A DNA stretch of 64,000 nucleotides. Source: Thozetella sp. PMI_491 (lineage: Eukaryota; Ascomycota; Sordariomycetes; Chaetosphaeriales; Chaetosphaeriaceae). Positions 37,499-50,485 of this stretch are shown in pieces. The notes under the pieces were generated by a model that made no database searches, was not told where the DNA came from, and was given only the letters and a program-made list of their open reading frames with translations. How positions within the stretch are numbered: the first letter of the stretch is position 1; every line of letters begins with the position of its first letter. The position numbers and the translations under genes were made by a program. The stretch is from the NCBI GenBank assembly GCA_021432635.1, contig MU270025.1, forward strand, positions 1,075,244-1,139,243. The letters are read 5' to 3'.

Positions 37499-38553
37499 TG
37501 TAGAGGGGTACGGGTTTCTAGGTGGGACGCACCACCACCACCCCTTTTTGTTAGTCCAGCTGGTCAATAATTGGGTGGCGTGTCCCTTTGGACCGCCTAT
37601 CTCGAATTCCTGCTGCGCTCGGCACGACAGATCATGATGCAATGCAGTGGGCGGAGGAAGGGGCGTGTGTGTCGGTTTATTCAAATTTGACCTCGGGTTT
37701 GCTATGGAAGCGGTGCCAACCCATCCGTGCGGTGCCTAATGCGCATCGCGCCGTCTAAGCCAATCTATGCCGTCTGCCTGGGGTTGGCTGCATTCAGTAT
37801 ATGGGTAGCCTATGCGCGATCCCTCCGTAGATCTCATGCGCTTTCCTATTCGGGCTGCCGCCCCTTTCAATAATCTTATCACGCAAACCCGCCTGACGGC
37901 GCAGGCGCCGGGGGTCGGCCGAGTGAAGTGAGGAGTACGGCCGCACGCCATCGGAGGAGGGTGGGGGGGTTAGAAGGGGAGGGGAGGAGGGAAAGTGCCA
38001 AGTATCGTGTTCATCACAAAGTCACCAAGTCACTGTAGATACTCAAAGTGAAGTCTGGGTATGTGTGGGATGGTCCTTCAATTAGATGATGGATGATGAT
38101 CTGAGGGAGCGTTTGCTCCCGTCCCTATTCGAACAAGTGGTTTCAACGACTGCCAAGGACATATGTGTGGTATTGTGGTAGCGCCCCATGCAAGTAAACG
38201 CCAGAGCCAGCCATCCGTCCAAATTCTTTCGCATACCGGGCGAAGACGAGCGTGTTGAAAGTAGACCACCGTCCATTCCACTCTCTCGTGTATCATGCAG
38301 ATGCCGGCTGCCGTGCCAGGCCTCGAAATGCCTTCCTGTCCCAGTGCCAGAATGCCAAAAAAAAAACAAATTCCCAGGGAACACCTCGCTTTTTAGGTGA
38401 ACAGTGTAAAAATCAATCTCCAAATCCAACGCCATTTCCTATGCATGGATGCATTCAATGCGTCTCTTGTCTCTTGCGCCACTGGTCCCGTTCGCTCTCG
38501 TCGTGGTATCCTTGGATCGCTCCTCATCAATGCGTTTCTCGTCCCTGGCCCAA

Positions 38554-39678
38554 TCACCGCACCGAAAGGCTCTGGCTGCTGGCAAACACGCGCCCAAAGA
38601 CGCCGCGCATTCGCTTGGGTTGCTGCATCTCGCGCAGCTCCTCGGCGCTGATCTCGTAGGGGAGCAGCTGCTTGCCTGCGCCGTTGATCGTCTTGCGGTG
38701 GGCGTAGTCCTTCTCGGGCATGCACGGGCGCTCCAGCACGATCTCGACGGGCGGGTCGTACAGATCCTCGGCCCCGCTGTAGACATAGGGGTTCGGGTCG
38801 GTCTCGGCGTCCGAGAGCGGCGTCGTCGACCGCGAGCTGGTGGAACCGCTGTAGGACGAGGCGCTGCTGAGGCCGGGCGGCGAGGCGTCCGAGGCGGCGC
38901 CGGGGGTGGCGTGCCGGGAGCGCGAGCGCGAGTGGCCCCGGGACGAGGGGGGTGAAGGATACGAGGCGGCGGCGACAGCGATCCAGGCCTCCTCCTGCTG
39001 CTTGCGGAGCATCCGCTCGGCGTTCTTGCGGGCGCGGCGTTCATGGCGCACCTGGATGTCGTTCCGGATGGGGGCCAGGAAGAAGTCGAGCTCGCGGTAC
39101 AGGTCCTCCTCGGTGATCCTCAGGTCCCAGTCGAGCAGGAAAAGAAGCTGCTTCTCCATCAGGTTGACCTCGGTCCGGCTGAAGCCGAAGTTCGAGTACT
39201 CGTTGGTGATGACGCTGTAGTTCGCCCAGTGCTTGTTCTTGGGGCTGCTGTCGTTCAGGTACTTGGCGGACAGGATCAGCGAGGCCAGGAAGATGCGGTG
39301 GGTGGTGCAGCGGAGCCCCTTGGCCATGGGCTGCAGCTTCGACTTGAGCCGGTTGAGGTAGACGAGAGTCGACATCAGGGTCGGGACCTGCACGTTGGAC
39401 GAGACAACGAGCTGGGTGATGAACTCCTCCAGTGTGGGGAGGCCACCGTCCTCGCTCCGGACCGGCCTCGGGGGCGGCGTCTTTGGGGGGGAGGGGGGAA
39501 GGCGTGCTGACCTCGCCTCGGTGGCCGAGGGAGGCATCATGTTGGGATCGCACTGGATGACGTTGTAGGCAGCATTGGCCAGGTAGGCGATCATCTGGGG
39601 ATCGACCTGCTTGTAGACGAAGTGCTCGAGGGCGGCGGCGTTGAGCTCGGCCATGCCCAGGCTCGGTATTGAGTCCAT
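38554..39678 (-). CDS. Pho85-type G1 cyclin (Pcl family)
   Basis: A single minus-strand exon encodes 374 residues. The start at 39678 (MDSIPSLGMAELNAAALEHF) is preferred to an ATG 23 codons upstream, whose extension is His/Thr/Pro-rich and looks like 5' leader. The cyclin box runs from about residue 80 to 200 (LEEFITQLVVSSNVQVPTL, then RIFLASLILSAKYLNDSS, and YSNFGFSRTEVNLMEKQLL), the pattern of Pcl1/Pcl2-like cyclins that activate the Pho85 kinase in G1 and polarity control. A Ser/Arg/Pro-rich stretch follows (SSRGHSRSRSRH), with many Ser/Thr-Pro sites likely to be phosphorylated. The gene lies between two large gene-poor stretches. The frame is intact. Confidence 0.9.
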   Translation of the reverse strand: MDSIPSLGMAELNAAALEHFVYKQVDPQMIAYLANAAYNVIQCDPNMMPPSATEARSARLPPSPPKTPPPRPVRSEDGGLPTLEEFITQLVVSSNVQVPTLMSTLVYLNRLKSKLQPMAKGLRCTTHRIFLASLILSAKYLNDSSPKNKHWANYSVITNEYSNFGFSRTEVNLMEKQLLFLLDWDLRITEEDLYRELDFFLAPIRNDIQVRHERRARKNAERMLRKQQEEAWIAVAAASYPSPPSSRGHSRSRSRHATPGAASDASPPGLSSASSYSGSTSSRSTTPLSDAETDPNPYVYSGAEDLYDPPVEIVLERPCMPEKDYAHRKTINGAGKQLLPYEISAEELREMQQPKRMRGVFGRVFASSQSLSVR

Positions 39679-42600
39679 GGCGGCTGTGAGTGTGCGTATG
39701 TGTGGGTGGGTAGGTGTGTGAAGGTGTCGTCGAGGGTCGAGTGTCACAACCAGTGGTAGAGGTGTGGTGGTTGTGCGACGGGGTGGTCAGCTACCTTTCT
39801 ATAGGGATAGAAGGTAGACGAGAAGGGAATGGGAATGACGAAATGCCGCCTCTATAAGAAGAGAAGTGAGGATAGGCAGGCTTGGGGAAGGGGGTGTCGT
39901 TATTAAGAGGACAGGTGGGTATGGGTCTTAGACGGGCGTCGTGTGTACGGCGGCGAAGTCCAGGTGCTAATAGGGGGGGGGGGGAGGGAGGTCGTGTAAG
40001 TGTGGGGGTGGCCGGCAATTTGGGCTGGGCGATTTTGGGGAAGGCTGAAGGGCTGCAGGCTCGACTCTAGGCCAGTCCCGAGGCTTTTGAGTAGGCTGGA
40101 TGTCCAGGTGCTGGCTGCGTGTCTCGGGGGCTTTTCGTCAAGCGGGTGACGTTTATGTCCACGAGGCTGAGTAGCGAGGGGCGGCGTGCCAGGAGGTGGT
40201 CGGCCCAGGCGAACAGGGGTGCGGCCAGATGGAGGGGGAGGGGTCCAGAGTAGGGGGTCGGATCCGGCAGTAATGCGATCAGCGGGCTCCAGGCTTGGGC
40301 TGGAATGCGCCAAAACCCAGGGGGAGGGGTGTGGATGCAGGGTGGCAGGGGGCGAGGCGGGCCTGTACGAAGGTACCTGTACCCTGGTGTGGATCACCGC
40401 CAATCGGCCGAGTGGGCTGGCTTACGGGCAGTCCGACAAGGGGTCTCCCCACCGACGAGTGTCCGTCAGGGCTTTTTTCGGGCGGGTTGCTCAGGGATTC
40501 CCGGCGATCGGCTGGGACTTTGGAGCGAGCTCGGCTGGCGCGACTTCGGGGGGAATTAATGCTCGGTCAAGTGCTTCGGCTTAAGCGCCGGAGAACGAAA
40601 AAAAAAAAATGGCAAGAGAGAGAATGATGCGTCGGGGAGGCGTGCCAACGTGTGCACAAATAAGAACCGAGTTCCGGAGCGATCTCGCTGCGAGAGTCCG
40701 GAGGAAGGCGGCGTTCGCGTACTAGTTTTTTTTTGCGTTTGTCCTGGGGCCGAAGGCGAGGTGAGGACACGAGAGATGAGATGGATACAAGGCAGGGACA
40801 GTGTGTGTAAGTCGAACGAACCGCAGCTGTGGCGATCCCCTGGCGAAAAGTGGGCCTTGGAAATGCGAAGGTTGACGTGGACGAGGGCGAACTCTGGGTG
40901 GCTGAGGCGCCAGATAAAAAGAATGCTGGTCTCGAATCCGGGATTGTTGGCGGCGACTCGTAAACCGGTGGAGCTGCCAAGGCCAAAGGAAATCGCGAGT
41001 CGACAGCGGCGGCAGTCAGGTAGATATTAAAAGACGGCCCTAGTCGTAAATCCGGGGTAGTCGTGAGGGAGACAAGAAGCAGACGGCCAGGTGGTGCGTC
41101 ACGGGCGAGTCAGGCGGGAGCCTCTAGGCTTTGCTGCTAAACTTGGCACTAAAGAAAAAAAAAAACCTCGGTCGCGGAGAGGGCGGGCGGCTCGCTCGTG
41201 GAAGCTGCGAAGCTTGGGGCTACACGATGCCGGGACGGGGCGGGGAGCCGAAATGAATCGAAGCAAGTGCTGCAAGATTCCGAACCAGCGGAACTCGGGG
41301 GGCGCCTTTGTCGAGCTTTGTCGAGGGAGGTGAAGGGGTGAGTCGTGTTATTTTGGATCCGGCGCTCGAGGGCTCCGAGGACGACTTAATATGGCTGAAT
41401 GCTGAATGGCGGTGGAGATGCACACCCGCGGTAAGGGCTGCAGGCTCGAAAGCACGTCGAAAGGGTTGGGTATGGTTGACTGCAGTCTTGTTCGAGCAGT
41501 CGCCAGACGACCGCTCAGCTTGACGATGATTCGACGTCGTGGCCCTGTGACAGCGGCACCTGAGGGGCGAAGCGGGGACCGGGGGCTTGACGAAGGGGGG
41601 GCCGGGCCTGCGTTTTGGCGTGTAGCGTGTAAAAAAAGCGACTGGTCGGGTCGGTCACGGCCAATGGTCAAGCAGCAAACCGATTCGTTTCAGGCTTGGC
41701 GGGACGTGTCCCCAAAAGGTCAGCAGCGAAAGAGGAAGGAATGCCTAGGGCCTTGTCCAAGAAGCTAGGAGCTGCTGTATGTGGCTTCTGCCTTGCTTTG
41801 CACAGTATTTTGCTTTTTTTTTTTTTTTTTCCTTTCCTTTCTGTTTGGTCAAGGCTTGGCAAGGCAGTGATGATGCGGATGCAGACGAGGGATGACTCCG
41901 ACAGGCGGATGCAGGTTTGGGATGTGGCTGGTGGATGGGGGGAACACCAAAAAGGAGCGGTTGGATCGAATCAAGGCAGGCCAAGATATATATCAAGATG
42001 CAAGCAAGCAGGAGAGCTGCTCACCCCTGGTGATGGACAGCACGCGGCAAGCAATGCACGCTTCGATATATCGGCCGGCAACGGGAGGAGGCGGCCCAGG
42101 GGCGCTGGGGAATGCTAACGAGATTTGCAGGGCACGAACGGCCAAAGGGCGGAGGCTCAAGAAAGCCGCCGATATAGTTCCCTCCCGACACGATCTTGAA
42201 TTAAGGCACTGGAGGAGGCCCAAACTGGCGGGCGGGTCTTCTAGGGCCGTATGGGATATAGGGATGTGAACGTGCGGAGGCTCGGAGGGGGAGGGTGTGT
42301 AAGGCCGAGTCTGTTCAAGCTCCGCCGGGACGTAATATCAGAGAGAATCGCTGATGCGTACCGTGTATCTCTCTAGAAAGATGCTTCCCTTTTTGGTCTG
42401 TTATAGAGAGGTAGAGAGGGAGCAGAACAGGAAGAAAAAAAGTTTGCTACGGCCCGCCAGACGGGTTTATCATTGTTTCTCGTTTCCATGTCTCTTAATT
42501 TTTTATTCCTCTTCGCCTCTGTTATTTGTTTTCTCCCCGCGTCCTCCGGGTGCGACCGTGTGCTGCCAACAGTTGAGAAAAAAAAGATTTGCTTTTCCTG

Positions 42601-45600
42601 AGTCTGGTCAAGTCTCGAATCTACAAATCGGTTGGTAACCCTCCTGGGGGGGGGGCCTAAGAGGAGGGGGTGCGGGCGCTCGTCTGGCCGTGTGGCACGA
42701 ATTGGATCTTCGGCTGGCGTGAGCCGAATCGTCCCTGTTGCCTCCGGCACAACTACCCAATGGTTTCCCTCTCCTGGCCGCGTGCCCCCCAGTCTCGCCT
42801 CCCTCCTTGGGGAGGCCGGCGTGGCCCATGATTTGGACGGCTGTGTGGATTTGCATTTTATCCATGCTGGGCCAACCCCTTAAGGGGGGCGGTCCTCGCG
42901 ACGCATAACCCCTTTGATGAGCGGTCTTGGGGCGACGGACGCAGGTGCCCAGCGCTGGGACGAGTCCCACCAGGCACGGCCGGGCCAATCGTCAGGACCT
43001 GTCGGGTGGTGGCCCCCCTTCTTCCCCCCCGCCAGACTCGCCATCTGAAACAAGCGAGGGGTTCTTGTCTTGGCCGAAAGCGGTTTGCGCCGCTTACAAC
43101 CACCAGAGCGGGAGTGGCAGAGCACAACTCGAGCAATCCATAGAGCCTATCCGCAGAGCATCCAATCCTCAGGCGGCGGCCCGCCGTCAAAGGAAGAATC
43201 CATTGGGCTGGCTCTGCGCCTTTCATGATGGAAGGGGCCCTTGTTTGGGGCCTTCGTGGCGGCCTTCGCTCCCAGCCCTTCCATTTCACCACTTGCCCCT
43301 TTCCGGCCCAATCATGAGCCCGCGAGCACGTCAACCACAGCAGTCCACGTATCAGCCCGAGCGAATGGCATATAGGGCTCTCCCGTGGCCCTGTCGGGTG
43401 CTGGAAGCTTGCCCCCCGCCCCGCGTAGGCACAACAAAAACAAGTGGCGGTCGCGGCATCAGTGGCCGTGACGGGCCCAAGTGCGCTACATGACTCTATG
43501 ACTCCATGGATGCCTTGCATAAGTGCCTCTGCGCTGGCCCGCCTCTGCGGCCCTGCGTGCTGCGGTCTGTTGACTGTTGACGTGCAATGTCGCATCTGCC
43601 GCGATCTATGGCTCCCCCCTGGCTGTTTGTTGTTGTCGCCGCCGCCGCCGCTGCTGCTTTGCCCTGCTCCTTCCCTCCTCCCTCCGGACCAGAGGCGAGA
43701 CCGCCGTTTGACAAGTTGCGATACACAGACACAGGCGCGCCCACACAGTGCAGCTGTCTCTGTTTCGGTTCGCCCATGGCAGCGCAAATTGGCTGTGCAT
43801 TCACCCCCATCACTTGCCTCCGGGGATCTGCGCCAGCCACACCACGCGGGCTGCGGCGGCCGTCATGTTGACAATTCTTGATACTGCAAAAAAGGCCTCC
43901 CAGCCCGCGCCCCCGTCATGACCCACGGTTCCGTCCTTCGGCACGCGGCCGCGGCGCCGGGGGGGAGGGGGGGAGTGACGAGAGGCCATCATCAGCTGGC
44001 TTGGCCTGGCCGAAAGGGGCGGGTCATTCGAGGTCGCTAGCTCGACAGTGCTCGTCCAATCTACAGGCACTTAATCTAAGCTTTCTAGATCCGGGAAGTG
44101 CCTAAGGGGAGCTAGTCGATGGTGCTCCTGCAACCACTTCCGCCCCTTGCGGCCATACAGTAGGCGTGCGGAGGGGGCTCCACCCCTACCTCTGGCCCTC
44201 CCCCTCTTCCCAAGGGAAGCTTCCCCCGCCGGCTGCATAGCGGTGTGAAACGGAACAGGTGGCTAGCCAGAGCTAGTAAGACTCGTTGGGCGCGGTCTTC
44301 CCTAGGAGTGGATGTCCCTATCTTTTTTCTCACCGCCGCGGAGACGACACTTTCTCGTTGGTGCACGCCCGGCGCAGGAAGGGCGAGGCAAGTCTAGATT
44401 GGGCTGTCGACGCCGTCGACGCCGTCCACCCGTCCACAGCAGCGTCAGAGCTGGATACGGCGGAAGGGATCCGGACAGCCATGGCCCCTTCCTCGAATGC
44501 AAGAGGGTGTGTGCATCACGGGGCAGCTGGATCGCATGTCTCAATCTCGGCCGGCCGTCAGAAGAAGCAGGGGGTGCGGTGCCGCATTCCACGCCCTCTT
44601 GAGCGACGCCTTCGCCGGGCGGCGCTCCACGACCGTAGCCAGCTTGGCTGGCAGTGGACTGCACATGCGATGCGTGCGCGCTGCCGGGCCAGCCAGCGGC
44701 CTCCCCTACCGCCAGCCACAACCGCGCAGCTGGCGGTTACCTCTTTAGCCTGCACCAGCGAGATTGCGCATTGACGGCGGTCATGGCTCTCGGCTGCCGG
44801 CTCAGATTGGCACGAGTGACAGCCGGGACAGGATAGCTCTAGAGGGCGAGACGGCGCCGGTGCGTGCGCAGGTTCGTCCAAGCGACGGCCCCGGGCTCAG
44901 CTGCCATGGTCCGCCATGCCCGAGAATGCTCGTGGGCCAGCGAACTGGGTCACGAAGGCGTCATGTCTCTGGTAGCGTGCCACTGCTCACGCCCCCCCTT
45001 CCCCCTCTCGCGAGGCGCCAGCCACCAAGCCCATCTCTCGGGAGACGGGAGATGGCGGACTCCATTCCGTCTTTTGTCTCTTTTTTCCCCCCCACTTCCC
45101 TCTTGCTCGAGCTCGATTTTCCAGAGGGCCCAGCTGCTGGCTGCGTTCACTTGGCCGACGCCTCCTACTTTGGCTAGGCCCTGCTCCCCCCGCCCTCCTG
45201 CGTGCCAGAGAGAGCGGGTCCCCGCTCCGGGCGACGCGGACATATCAACTGTCTCTGCTAGCAACTATGGACGCCCAGTCCAGCTGCTTCCAGACCGCAA
45301 CCCAGGCAGGGGGCCCCTAACGGCATCCTCGGGAACAGTCTGGAAGGGAGATCGGCATCGAACAGCAGATCCAGGTTTCCTGGCTGCGGGGGAGGGGAGT
45401 TCCTGTTGCCTCAGGAATTGTCAACTGATGGTCCCGGTTCTCGAAACCCCGCGCAATTTGCAATTGAGCAACTAGCGATCGTCTGAACTGTGATCTGTGA
45501 TGTTTCAAGTGCCCTTGTCACCACCACCCGATCTCTCCTATTTCGACAAGCAGATCGCCCTAGGAGTGTGCCCCCCTCCCCCCGGCCCGCAACTCCTGGC

Positions 45601-47052
45601 ACTGTCCTCCGTCCTATCGCTATCTGTGCGCACCACCGGCTGTCAAGAACGGGCAGCTGACGAACGAGTCAGTGCGCATTAAGGTGCCATCAATGTGGCA
45701 TCTTTTGCGACACGAGGAACCATAAAAAAAAGGGGGCCGAGACTATTTGGCAAGATAAGCTCGTGGTGGTTGTGTCTTCGCCACAGCCTTCGTATGAATG
45801 GATACGTATGGATTCATAATACATAGTGCGAAAACGATGGGGTGCGAGGGTGCCATTGCATTGCCTCCTCGTTTCCAAGGCATGAAGGAGTGGTAATGAG
45901 GGCAGCCGGCCAGGGAACAAAAAAAAATGATAGTCATACCCTCTCCTTAGCCGAGCACAAATCAGCACAGCACCGATACGAATCTTGCACACCACCCCTG
46001 CACCGAGCTCCCGGATCTAGCAGGACCAGTTCCCCAGCTTGTCCAGCTCGTCCAGCTCTGAATGGCATTGTCCCTGAGAGGGGGTGGTTGCGGTTAGCTT
46101 GCTTGGTTGGGAGGTAAGCGGCATGCGGGCAGGGCTCGGTGATCGTCGAAAACATGGAAGCTTGTGGCCTGGTGGCCGTCTCTTGCTACCCCTTCCTTGC
46201 CCGGCTGGAATGGCCGACCGGCGCCCAGCATGCACATCGCCCCTTTTCTCTCGGTCGTCCATTCACCAGTCGCCCGCCCGGAGGGGGGCAGCGTTGGAGC
46301 TCCGCTCCCGGGGCGCTCTGCAACTCATCGTCCACTCGCATCGCGAGGATGACGACGGGGACAACACGGAGGGGACCCACGGAGGCCACCGCCGCCCCCA
46401 ACCAGCTACAGCAAAGGGGAACCTCCACCCCCCTCCCGCTTAACTCCGCGCCCGGCCGGTTTTTTTCTTGGGGTGTCGCGGTCGAGCCCGAGGACCATGC
46501 GCAGGTGCGTCGCGATTGGCCAGCTTCGGTCTGAAACATGCAGCAAGGTGTAGAAACATTTGCCCCAATCACTGGCGGCCGTACGCTGGAGAGAAGCTGG
46601 GCTGTGCCCCCTCCCCAGAGCCAAGCCAGCCAGTGACGAATCCCCTCCACCAAGCCGCCGTCCATTCGGGTGGGTTCGTCTTATGGCGGGTTTGCGACTA
46701 ATTGCTCTCATAGGAGCTCCTCGCCTCTGCTAAGGTTTCGCTGAGTAGGACATGAGACGCCGAGCCCGTTATCGCCTCGGTAGACGGATGCGATGGAGCG
46801 TGCATGCCACGACCGATCCTGCGTGTCGCACGTAACGTTCTCTCGCTGGGTTTGTGTGCCATCGCCTACGGCACATGTGATAGTTTTCTGGATTTGGCTT
46901 TGCAGGCTCTGCCTCTCTCTCTATGCAATACCTAGCGAGTCCACCAAGTCCACTTTGTTGGAACCAGCTAGGCCTAGTCGCTCAGCCGCCTTCTGTAGAT
47001 AGATGCTCCCGCGCAGCCCAGCCCAGGCAGTCGGGCAGGTTCAGGGTTCGAT

Positions 47053-47132
47053 ATGCAGCGATGCAGTGATGCAGCGATGCAGTGATGCAGCGATGCAGTG
47101 ATGCAGCGATGCAGTGATGCAGCGATGCAGCG
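47053..47132. repeat. Tandem repeat: ten 8-bp units ATGCAGYG
   Basis: ATGCAGCG and ATGCAGTG alternate for eight units and the array ends with two ATGCAGCG copies, 80 bp in all with no indels. The strict alternation means the true expanding unit is 16 bp. Confidence 0.97.
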
Positions 47133-50005
47133 AAACCAATGACCTAACTGGGCGACCGGACGGCAACGCCTGTGCTACTGCAAAGTGTCAAGCCTGGCTG
47201 ACAGCTGGCCAGGGGTGTCGCATCCGGGGTTCTCCAGAGTCGTCGAATGGGGTGTGGTGTGGCTGATGACTTGCAGCATCGAGATCTCATTAGTCGCCTT
47301 TGGCTCGTTCCCTAGGGGCTTGGGGTGCCTCCCGGCATGCGCGCGAGAGCATAAGCCACACCTTGGCTGCTGGATGCTGCTTGCAGTGGGTCACCTCGGT
47401 CGGCGTCCTCGGCCTTCTTCCCTATTCTACGCCTGGGCGACACCGGCCCGCGACCGAAGCCAGAGATGCCAGAGATGCCGCGGCTTTCGTCATTGTTCAG
47501 CTGTCCCAGGATGCCCACGAATCCCGCATCGCCCATCCCATGGCTTCATTGTCTATGGTCCCGGTCCTGGCGCATGCAGAATGGAAGGTAGCCGGCAGCA
47601 TAGCGACCGGGGACGGCCGCGTCCGACCCCAAAGACTTTGGAATCGGGAAGCCCTTCCTGGCTAACAAATTCCATCCCATTTTTCCATGCCAGCCAGACC
47701 AGGTGACCCGCCGTGCCCGAGACCAAAGTCCCCCCATGGCCCCCTCCCACTATCGCTTTCGGCCCCTCTCTCCACCGCTCTTCCGAACACTACGGGCGCC
47801 GGCTTCGACGGCTTTATTGACCGTTTCGAGTAGCATTCGATAGAAGGCCAAAGGACAAAGGAAGGAAAACAAGACTATTTGGCAAGACCCCCCCACCGAT
47901 ACGCTGGGTCCGGCCGGGCCCTTGGAACAGCATAGGCCGGTCTCGTACTATTACCCCGATGCCTCGTTACGGTAGCCAGTTGGGCGTCACCGAATGCGAG
48001 GGTAGCTACCTTAGCTGCTCATTCATTGATCGCCTGCCTCGTAGCTGCTACAATGTGATTGATTGCAGTCCCGACGAGGCCTCGCGCGTAACCCCCCTCC
48101 CCTAGCCGTGTATTGCGAAAGGAACCGAGGGCCCAGCTTGGGCGCATACCCGAAACCAGTTGGCAATCGAGCTGATGCCCCTCGTAACCGCGCCCATCGC
48201 GGATCGACCTTAGGCCTAAGTTGGCCGGGCAGACGGGCCTGTAGCTGCGACAGGGCTGTGGCGGCCGCCTGGTTGCGGGCCAGTTTCTCTCTTCGTTCAG
48301 CTGTCTGGGGCCGCGAGATCACGAATAGTAGACAAGAGCCCCCTCCCCCCGGGCCGGGCGCGAAGGATGCGTACCCGCCTCGCACCCGGGAGGCGCAGAT
48401 GCGTCGAGAGGAAGCTCTAAGAGCCAACCTCACAGGGCCCGTCAGGCATTCAGCCCTACAACGGCGGTCATCGCTCGCCTGGCGTCATGAGCCGCCCGGT
48501 CAGAGGACGACCAGGGCTCATTTCGCCAAAGCGTAGGAGGCGCCTACTCCGGGATCGTTAACGCAAAGTAGCCGGGGGGTTGTGGTTGGCTAGGCGGGCG
48601 GCTATGGGCATTGAAACCGCCAGAAATAGGACATATTCGGGGTCTCGGACTCTCGACAGAATGGCGTCTAGTATGCTCCATCGTGATACAACCTGGCCCT
48701 TAACTCGCGGGAATGCACCCGGCGCCTCAGCCCGTTCCGTCGACTTTTACCACGGTTTTGCGATGTGATAGGAAATGCGCTTGTCGCCCGCCGCCAGAAG
48801 CAGCCGCGCAGGCTGCAGTGAGCAACTGTCGAGACACCCCTGTCCTCTTGCCTCGGCTCACTCTCCAACCGGGAGCATGTCTGCGCCCCCCATTGGCTCG
48901 TCTAGCCGCGTCCCGTGCTTTGGACCTAAATTTGATATCTCGAACCCATAGGCGCATGCAGACTCCCGCCAGGGACGCACAGGGTGCAGCGGCTGCTGAT
49001 GCTCCCGACGCAGCTTCCCGCACGGGCGCGCGGGCGCACGGGAGAGCAACGCGCGACCTCGGGGCACCCAATAGGACCCTACCATCGTCAGGACCGCGGC
49101 GACTCGGCCGGGGAACGGCGACACGTGTAGGTATGGGTGCAATGCTATGGGTAAGGTAGGTGCCGTAAATAGGACCGGGACGTGCCTGTCGCTCCGGGCA
49201 TGCCCTTCGGCGGCCAAGCCCGGAGCGAAGATGCCGGTCACTCGTGCGCGGCCGCCGCCGTGCCTGGCATCGCTAGATAGCCAACGAGATGCTCATCTCG
49301 CTGAGCTATTTGTGGCCCAGAGCCGCCCCATGGCACCCCAGCCCAATATGAAACAGTGAATCTGGGGAAGCAGTGAGCCGCCTGCGGCTGCCCAGCGCTG
49401 AAGGTTGCATTACTTGAAGCAAACGTGATGAGAAGCTGGGGAAAGGGGTCTTCGCGGCTCGAAAGCTGTGCACTCTCGCTTCTGCAAGCCTAGCATACCT
49501 CCCTGCTATAATCAGGGTCTTTTGGACGCTGGACCATGGTAACCTGGTAAGCCCAGTAGATGTCAGGGCAGCCTTTGTGCAATATTGATGTCTCGGTTGC
49601 CCATCCTTCCGCCTGAGATTACCAAGCTGGAGCCGCCGACGAGCCTCAAAATAGTCTAACGGATAGGCAATATGCGCAGATCCCCCACAAAAAGTCCATA
49701 TGCTCACAGCGGAAGGTCAGTATACTGGTCACCGAGGAGACACAACAGCTTCTTAGTTGCTTGTGTCCAAACCACCAAATTTAAGGCCCCCACGATAGGA
49801 GTGCCGAGAGTAGCGCCGTGATGACTCTGGTTGCACGAGAAGATATTCATAGAGGCACCTAGTCAGGGGATATTGGAGACAGGCTTCGATTAGGTATAGC
49901 CTGTGGGTGTAGTCGGCCGTTGCACATCTCGCTACCGGCAGTATCGACATTGGATGGACGGAATAGGCCGCTGGCCAAGGCCATGTCTAGGTACATCGAC
50001 CAGTT

Positions 50006-50485
50006 TCATAGGATATTTCCGGCATTCTCGCCCTTCGTAGAGATACTTGGTCCACGATCAAGTTGATAATGGCACCCCCGAGAAGGACTCAAGCGAATAC
50101 AACCGCAGCTCTGGACGGAGGACGTGAAGATTTCTGCAACACTCCTCAGCTGTGCTTCATTGAGGTATTGCACTTTCTCAAAATAACCTCGAGACATGGC
50201 AAAAGCTACTGTTACGGCCCCGAGGACAGCAAAGGCTAGCCGGACGAACGGAAACAAAGCAGGCACTGCAGCGTCAGTGGCAACGATGGAAGTGAGAAAC
50301 CAGAAGAGGATTGAGCCAGGCACAATGCTAGCACTATCTGCAAGGCTGAAGCCTAGCTGGCGCCTGGCCTGGTGATGCCAGCGCCTCTGGGGAGATGCCT
50401 CTATTTTGATGGATGAGAATGAGGGATCTACTCTACGAGGAGGGCATATGGACACTGCTTGGAAGAGGTGGCGCGGGGCCATCAA
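50006..50485 (-). CDS. Weak candidate: hypothetical protein with two hydrophobic segments
   Basis: I do not recognise a family. The reading frame encodes 159 residues. A central region (IVPGSILFWFLTSIVATDAA and VRLAFAVLGAVTVAFAMSRG) would form two membrane segments, followed by a helical FEKVQYLNEAQLRSVAE. This composition differs from the Arg/Pro-rich chance ORFs nearby. Another short minus-strand frame (49950-49753) follows and might be a later exon or a remnant, but I could not find a convincing splice junction. It could be a decayed gene or chance. Confidence 0.2.
   Translation of the reverse strand: MMAPRHLFQAVSICPPRRVDPSFSSIKIEASPQRRWHHQARRQLGFSLADSASIVPGSILFWFLTSIVATDAAVPALFPFVRLAFAVLGAVTVAFAMSRGYFEKVQYLNEAQLRSVAEIFTSSVQSCGCIRLSPSRGCHYQLDRGPSISTKGENAGNIL

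Larger units (their letters stand above)
32159..38553. other. 6.4-kb gene-poor, GC-rich region
   Basis: I see no supported gene. Many ORFs of 60-130 codons exist on both strands but are rich in Arg, Pro, Ser and Gly and overlap one another, as expected by chance in GC-rich DNA. It contains a long (TG)n tract, an (AG)n tract and an 18-base G run, listed separately. The right end is probably the 3' flank of the cyclin gene. Confidence 0.5.

Noticed and set aside
42858-43787. 309-codon ORF on the minus strand
   Set aside because: Arg/Gly/Ser/Pro-rich, with no domain or splice support. Long overlapping frames on the other strand show it is chance in GC-rich DNA.
45738-47887. 16-bp exact direct repeat AGACTATTTGGCAAGA at about 45740 and 47871
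   Set aside because: One such pair is close to chance expectation in 64 kb, and no longer similarity extends around either copy.
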